Part shown: one piece after another, positions 61,961 through 64,000 of the stretch
Numbering within the stretch: the first letter of the stretch is position 1
Layout of the letters: every line of letters starts with the position of its first letter
NCBI RefSeq assembly: GCF_034347405.1
Contig: NZ_CP133778.1
Span: forward strand, 3,100,001-3,164,000
Length of the DNA: 64,000 nt
Reading direction: 5' to 3'
From: Pseudomonas sp. CCC3.1
GTDB lineage: Bacteria > Pseudomonadota > Gammaproteobacteria > Pseudomonadales > Pseudomonadaceae
Notes under the pieces: model-generated
What the model was told of the DNA's origin: nothing
The model's database searches: none
The model's input: only the letters and a program-made list of their open reading frames with translations
Position numbers and translations under genes: made by a program

Positions 61961-63474
61961 AGGTCAGTCTCATCCACCGCGTGATCCGTCACGTCGATCC
62001 AGATGGTTTTGATTTCGGTGTACTGATCGTGAGCAAAAATGGACTTGTCTCGCCCCCCGAATCCCGACTGTTTATAGCCACCGAAAGGCGTAGAGGCATC
62101 GCCTTCGCCAAAGCAGTTTACGGTCACGATGCCAGCGCGAATGTCACGCGACAATTTGATGGCCCGGCGCAAACTGCCGGTGTACACCGACGCTGCCAGG
62201 CCGTACACCGTGTCATTGGCCAGGGCAATGGCTTCAGCCATTGTGCTGAAAGTCGTGACCGACAAAATGGGGCCAAATATTTCTTCCTGGAACAGTCGGC
62301 TGTCGCGGTCGACCCCATCAATCACCGTTGGCTGCACAAAAGCGCCGTCGACGGTATCGCCGCCGTACACCACCTCAAGCTTGCCGGCCACCGCCTGTTG
62401 GAGGTACGACTTCACTTTCTCGAAATGCTCAGGGCTGACCAGCGCCCCGACACGGTTTTGCGGGTCGAGTGGATCACCCATTTTCCATTCGCGGATATAG
62501 GTGCCCATGCGCTTGAGCAACGCATCTTTGACAGATGCATGCACCAGCAGGCGCGAGGTCGCCGAGCAGTTTTCGCCCATGTTCCAGAACGCACCGTTGA
62601 CCACCTGTTCAGCCACATAATCCAGGTTCTCGGCATCGTCCATGACCACTGCCGGGTTTTTGCCACCGCACTCCAGCACGATACGTTTGAGGTTCGAATC
62701 CGCTGCGTAGTGCAGAAAACGTCGGCCAGTGGCCGTGGATCCAGTGAAGCTCACCATGTCGACATGGTTGTGCAAGCCGATAGGTTCGCCAACATCCTTG
62801 CCGGTGCCGGTCACAATGTTCAGCACGCCAGCAGGCACACCGGCTTCAAAGGCCAGTTCGGCTACGCGCAACGTGGTCAGCGACGTCTGCTCTGCAGGTT
62901 TGACGATGACCGAACAACCGGCGGCAAGTGCCGGGCCTATTTTCCAGGCCAGCATCAACAGCGGGAAGTTCCACGGCAGTACGCACCCCACCACCCCGAT
63001 CGGCTCACGCACAATCAGCGTCAATGCATTGCTGCTCACCGGCGCCGTGGTGTCGTACAGCTTGTCGATCAACTCGGCATGCCAGCGCAACGTGTGAATG
63101 GTATCGGGCACATCGACCAACTGGCACTCGCTGACCGGTTTGCCGCTGTCCAGGCTCTCAAGCACGGCCAGTTCGTGACGGTTACGCTCAATCAGGCGGG
63201 CAAACTTGAGCAACACGGCTTTGCGTTCGCCAGGTGCCAGCAACCGCCAGCGCCCATCGTCAAAGGCTTCTTTGGCTTTGGCTACCGCGTAATCAACGTC
63301 TTCACTGGCGCAGGCCGCCACATCGGTCAAAAACTCGCCGGTGGCCGGGTTATACGTGGCAAAGGTCTGCCCGGAAATGGCGGGCTTGAACGCGCCATTG
63401 ATAAAGGCATTGGACGGAAACGAAATAGATTGCGCGAGGGCGGCATACTCCGGCGCGGTCAGTAAATCACCCAT
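61957..63474 (-). CDS. Aldehyde dehydrogenase (PuuC/betaine-aldehyde type)
   Basis: A 505-residue NAD(P)-dependent aldehyde dehydrogenase with the catalytic Glu motif LECGGKNPAV and the nucleophile Cys in NMGENCSATSR, a variant of the more usual GQxC. PWNFPLLMLAWKIGPALAAG is also present. Similar enzymes oxidise gamma-glutamyl-aminobutyraldehyde or betaine aldehyde. It overlaps the FAD oxidase start and the DapA-family stop, so all three are one translational unit. Confidence 0.92.
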   Translation of the reverse strand: MGDLLTAPEYAALAQSISFPSNAFINGAFKPAISGQTFATYNPATGEFLTDVAACASEDVDYAVAKAKEAFDDGRWRLLAPGERKAVLLKFARLIERNRHELAVLESLDSGKPVSECQLVDVPDTIHTLRWHAELIDKLYDTTAPVSSNALTLIVREPIGVVGCVLPWNFPLLMLAWKIGPALAAGCSVIVKPAEQTSLTTLRVAELAFEAGVPAGVLNIVTGTGKDVGEPIGLHNHVDMVSFTGSTATGRRFLHYAADSNLKRIVLECGGKNPAVVMDDAENLDYVAEQVVNGAFWNMGENCSATSRLLVHASVKDALLKRMGTYIREWKMGDPLDPQNRVGALVSPEHFEKVKSYLQQAVAGKLEVVYGGDTVDGAFVQPTVIDGVDRDSRLFQEEIFGPILSVTTFSTMAEAIALANDTVYGLAASVYTGSLRRAIKLSRDIRAGIVTVNCFGEGDASTPFGGYKQSGFGGRDKSIFAHDQYTEIKTIWIDVTDHAVDETDL

Positions 63475-64000
63475 GGCTGACCCCCGAAGTAATGTGTGCC
63501 ACCGTGCGTTTCACATTGGCAATAATGGTTTGCAGGCTGTTTTTTTCGTCAGAATCGAGCGGCAACAATGGCAAGCGCACATCACCGACTTTAAGGCCGC
63601 TCACTTCACAGCCGTACTTGATCGACTGCACAAACTTGCCCTCTTCCAGGGCATTCATCAGCGGCATCATCGCCGACATGATTTGACGGCCTTTATCGAA
63701 GTTCTTTTCGATTACACAGGCTTCATACAACGCAACATGCTCTTTAGGCAGGAAGTTGGAACCGGCACACACCCAACTTTTCGCGCCCCACGCAAAGAAC
63801 TCCAGGGCCTGATCATCCCAACCGCATGACAGCGCGATATGCGGGAACTCACGAGCCAGCACATGGACACGGGCCATGCTTCCGGAACTTTCCTTGATGG
63901 CCACTACATTGGTCGACTTGCTGACACGTGCCAGGTAATCCTCATCCATCGACACGCCCATGCGCCCTGGATAGTTGTAAAGCATGATCGGCAAATTGGC
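63467..64000 (-). CDS. DapA-family (dihydrodipicolinate synthase-like) lyase, partial
   Basis: The last 177 codons of a class I aldolase-fold enzyme; the start is beyond the window. LPIMLYNYPGRMG corresponds to the family's conserved Tyr region, and the Schiff-base lysine is seen in VVAIKESSG. True DapA works in lysine synthesis, but copies in catabolic operons include N-acetylneuraminate lyase, keto-sugar-acid lyases and hydroxyproline-pathway deaminases. Its stop overlaps the aldehyde dehydrogenase start by eight bases, which makes a catabolic role likely. Confidence 0.88.
   Translation of the reverse strand, partial: ANLPIMLYNYPGRMGVSMDEDYLARVSKSTNVVAIKESSGSMARVHVLAREFPHIALSCGWDDQALEFFAWGAKSWVCAGSNFLPKEHVALYEACVIEKNFDKGRQIMSAMMPLMNALEEGKFVQSIKYGCEVSGLKVGDVRLPLLPLDSDEKNSLQTIIANVKRTVAHITSGVSHG

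Noticed and set aside
61981..63465. Open plus-strand frame of 494 codons opposite the aldehyde dehydrogenase
   Set aside because: Antisense to a full-length enzyme with all catalytic motifs; product resembles no family and is typical of a high-GC mirror frame.
1..64000. CRISPR arrays, tRNA or rRNA genes, insertion sequences, phage or restriction genes
   Set aside because: No regularly spaced repeats, cloverleaf-like runs, transposase or integrase motifs were seen; the only repeats are REPIN-type palindromes.

Overview
The window is about 60% GC chromosomal DNA from a Pseudomonas, most likely of the P. fluorescens lineage. This is judged from the gene families, the two types of REP/REPIN palindromes (GTGGGAG...GGCTTGCC and GTAGGAGCGAGCTTGCC), the Fur-controlled ECF sigma/FecR/TonB receptor sets and the density of catabolic ABC transporter operons. 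I see no rRNA, tRNA, insertion sequence, integrase, phage gene or CRISPR array.

Layout. 1-5505 (+): nucleoside salvage operon (end of cdd, nupC, deoC, deoA, deoB, deoD) with ATGA start/stop overlaps, closed by a long REPIN. 5613-8363 (+): a secreted endonuclease/phosphatase-like lipoprotein, then a TetR and a LysR regulator. 8414-13323 (-): a TauD-family dioxygenase and an ABC importer of the sulfonate/nitrate type, followed by an alpha/beta hydrolase. 13506-15504: a TetR regulator divergent from an NAD(P)H:quinone-oxidoreductase-like and a flavin-reductase-like gene. 15702-17414: a FlxA-like coiled-coil protein behind a near-consensus sigma-28 promoter, a small P-loop kinase and a glyoxalase-fold protein. 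17526-21566 (+): Fur-box-headed ECF sigma, FecR and TonB receptor trio in which the receptor gene carries a one-base frameshift.

21751-40575 holds the most interesting region: a liv-type ABC importer, a GntR/FCD regulator, an SSADH-like aldehyde dehydrogenase, a ThDP enzyme, an FAD amine/amino-acid oxidase, a uronate-dehydrogenase-like protein, an aminotransferase, HyuB and HyuA (hydantoinase/oxoprolinase/lactamase subunits), two SDRs and a TetR regulator. Two matching 23-bp inverted repeats, one before hyuA and one between the SDR genes and the tetR gene, point to a single regulon. The gene content resembles known ATP-dependent lactam pathways (caprolactam, N-methylpyrrolidone), but the enzyme combination does not match a pathway I can name. 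40570-43036: an MFS exporter divergent from a LysR regulator.

43059-49442: an Lrp-type regulator divergent from a polar amino-acid ABC importer, diaminopropionate ammonia-lyase and an M20 amidohydrolase, probably for 2,3-diaminopropionate or an N-acyl derivative. A Crc/Hfq-type A-rich motif abuts the first ribosome-binding site. 49527-51439 (-): a periplasmic penicillin-V-acylase-type Ntn hydrolase with a predicted outer-membrane protein. 51566-55581 (-): a second, intact ECF sigma, FecR and TonB receptor trio. 55677-64000 (-): a GlxA/AraC-type regulator next to a glycine-betaine-type ABC importer (two permeases, CBS-type ATPase, binding protein), an FAD amine oxidase, an aldehyde dehydrogenase and a DapA-family enzyme cut by the window end. 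The overall picture is a metabolic accessory region rich in nitrogen-compound catabolism.
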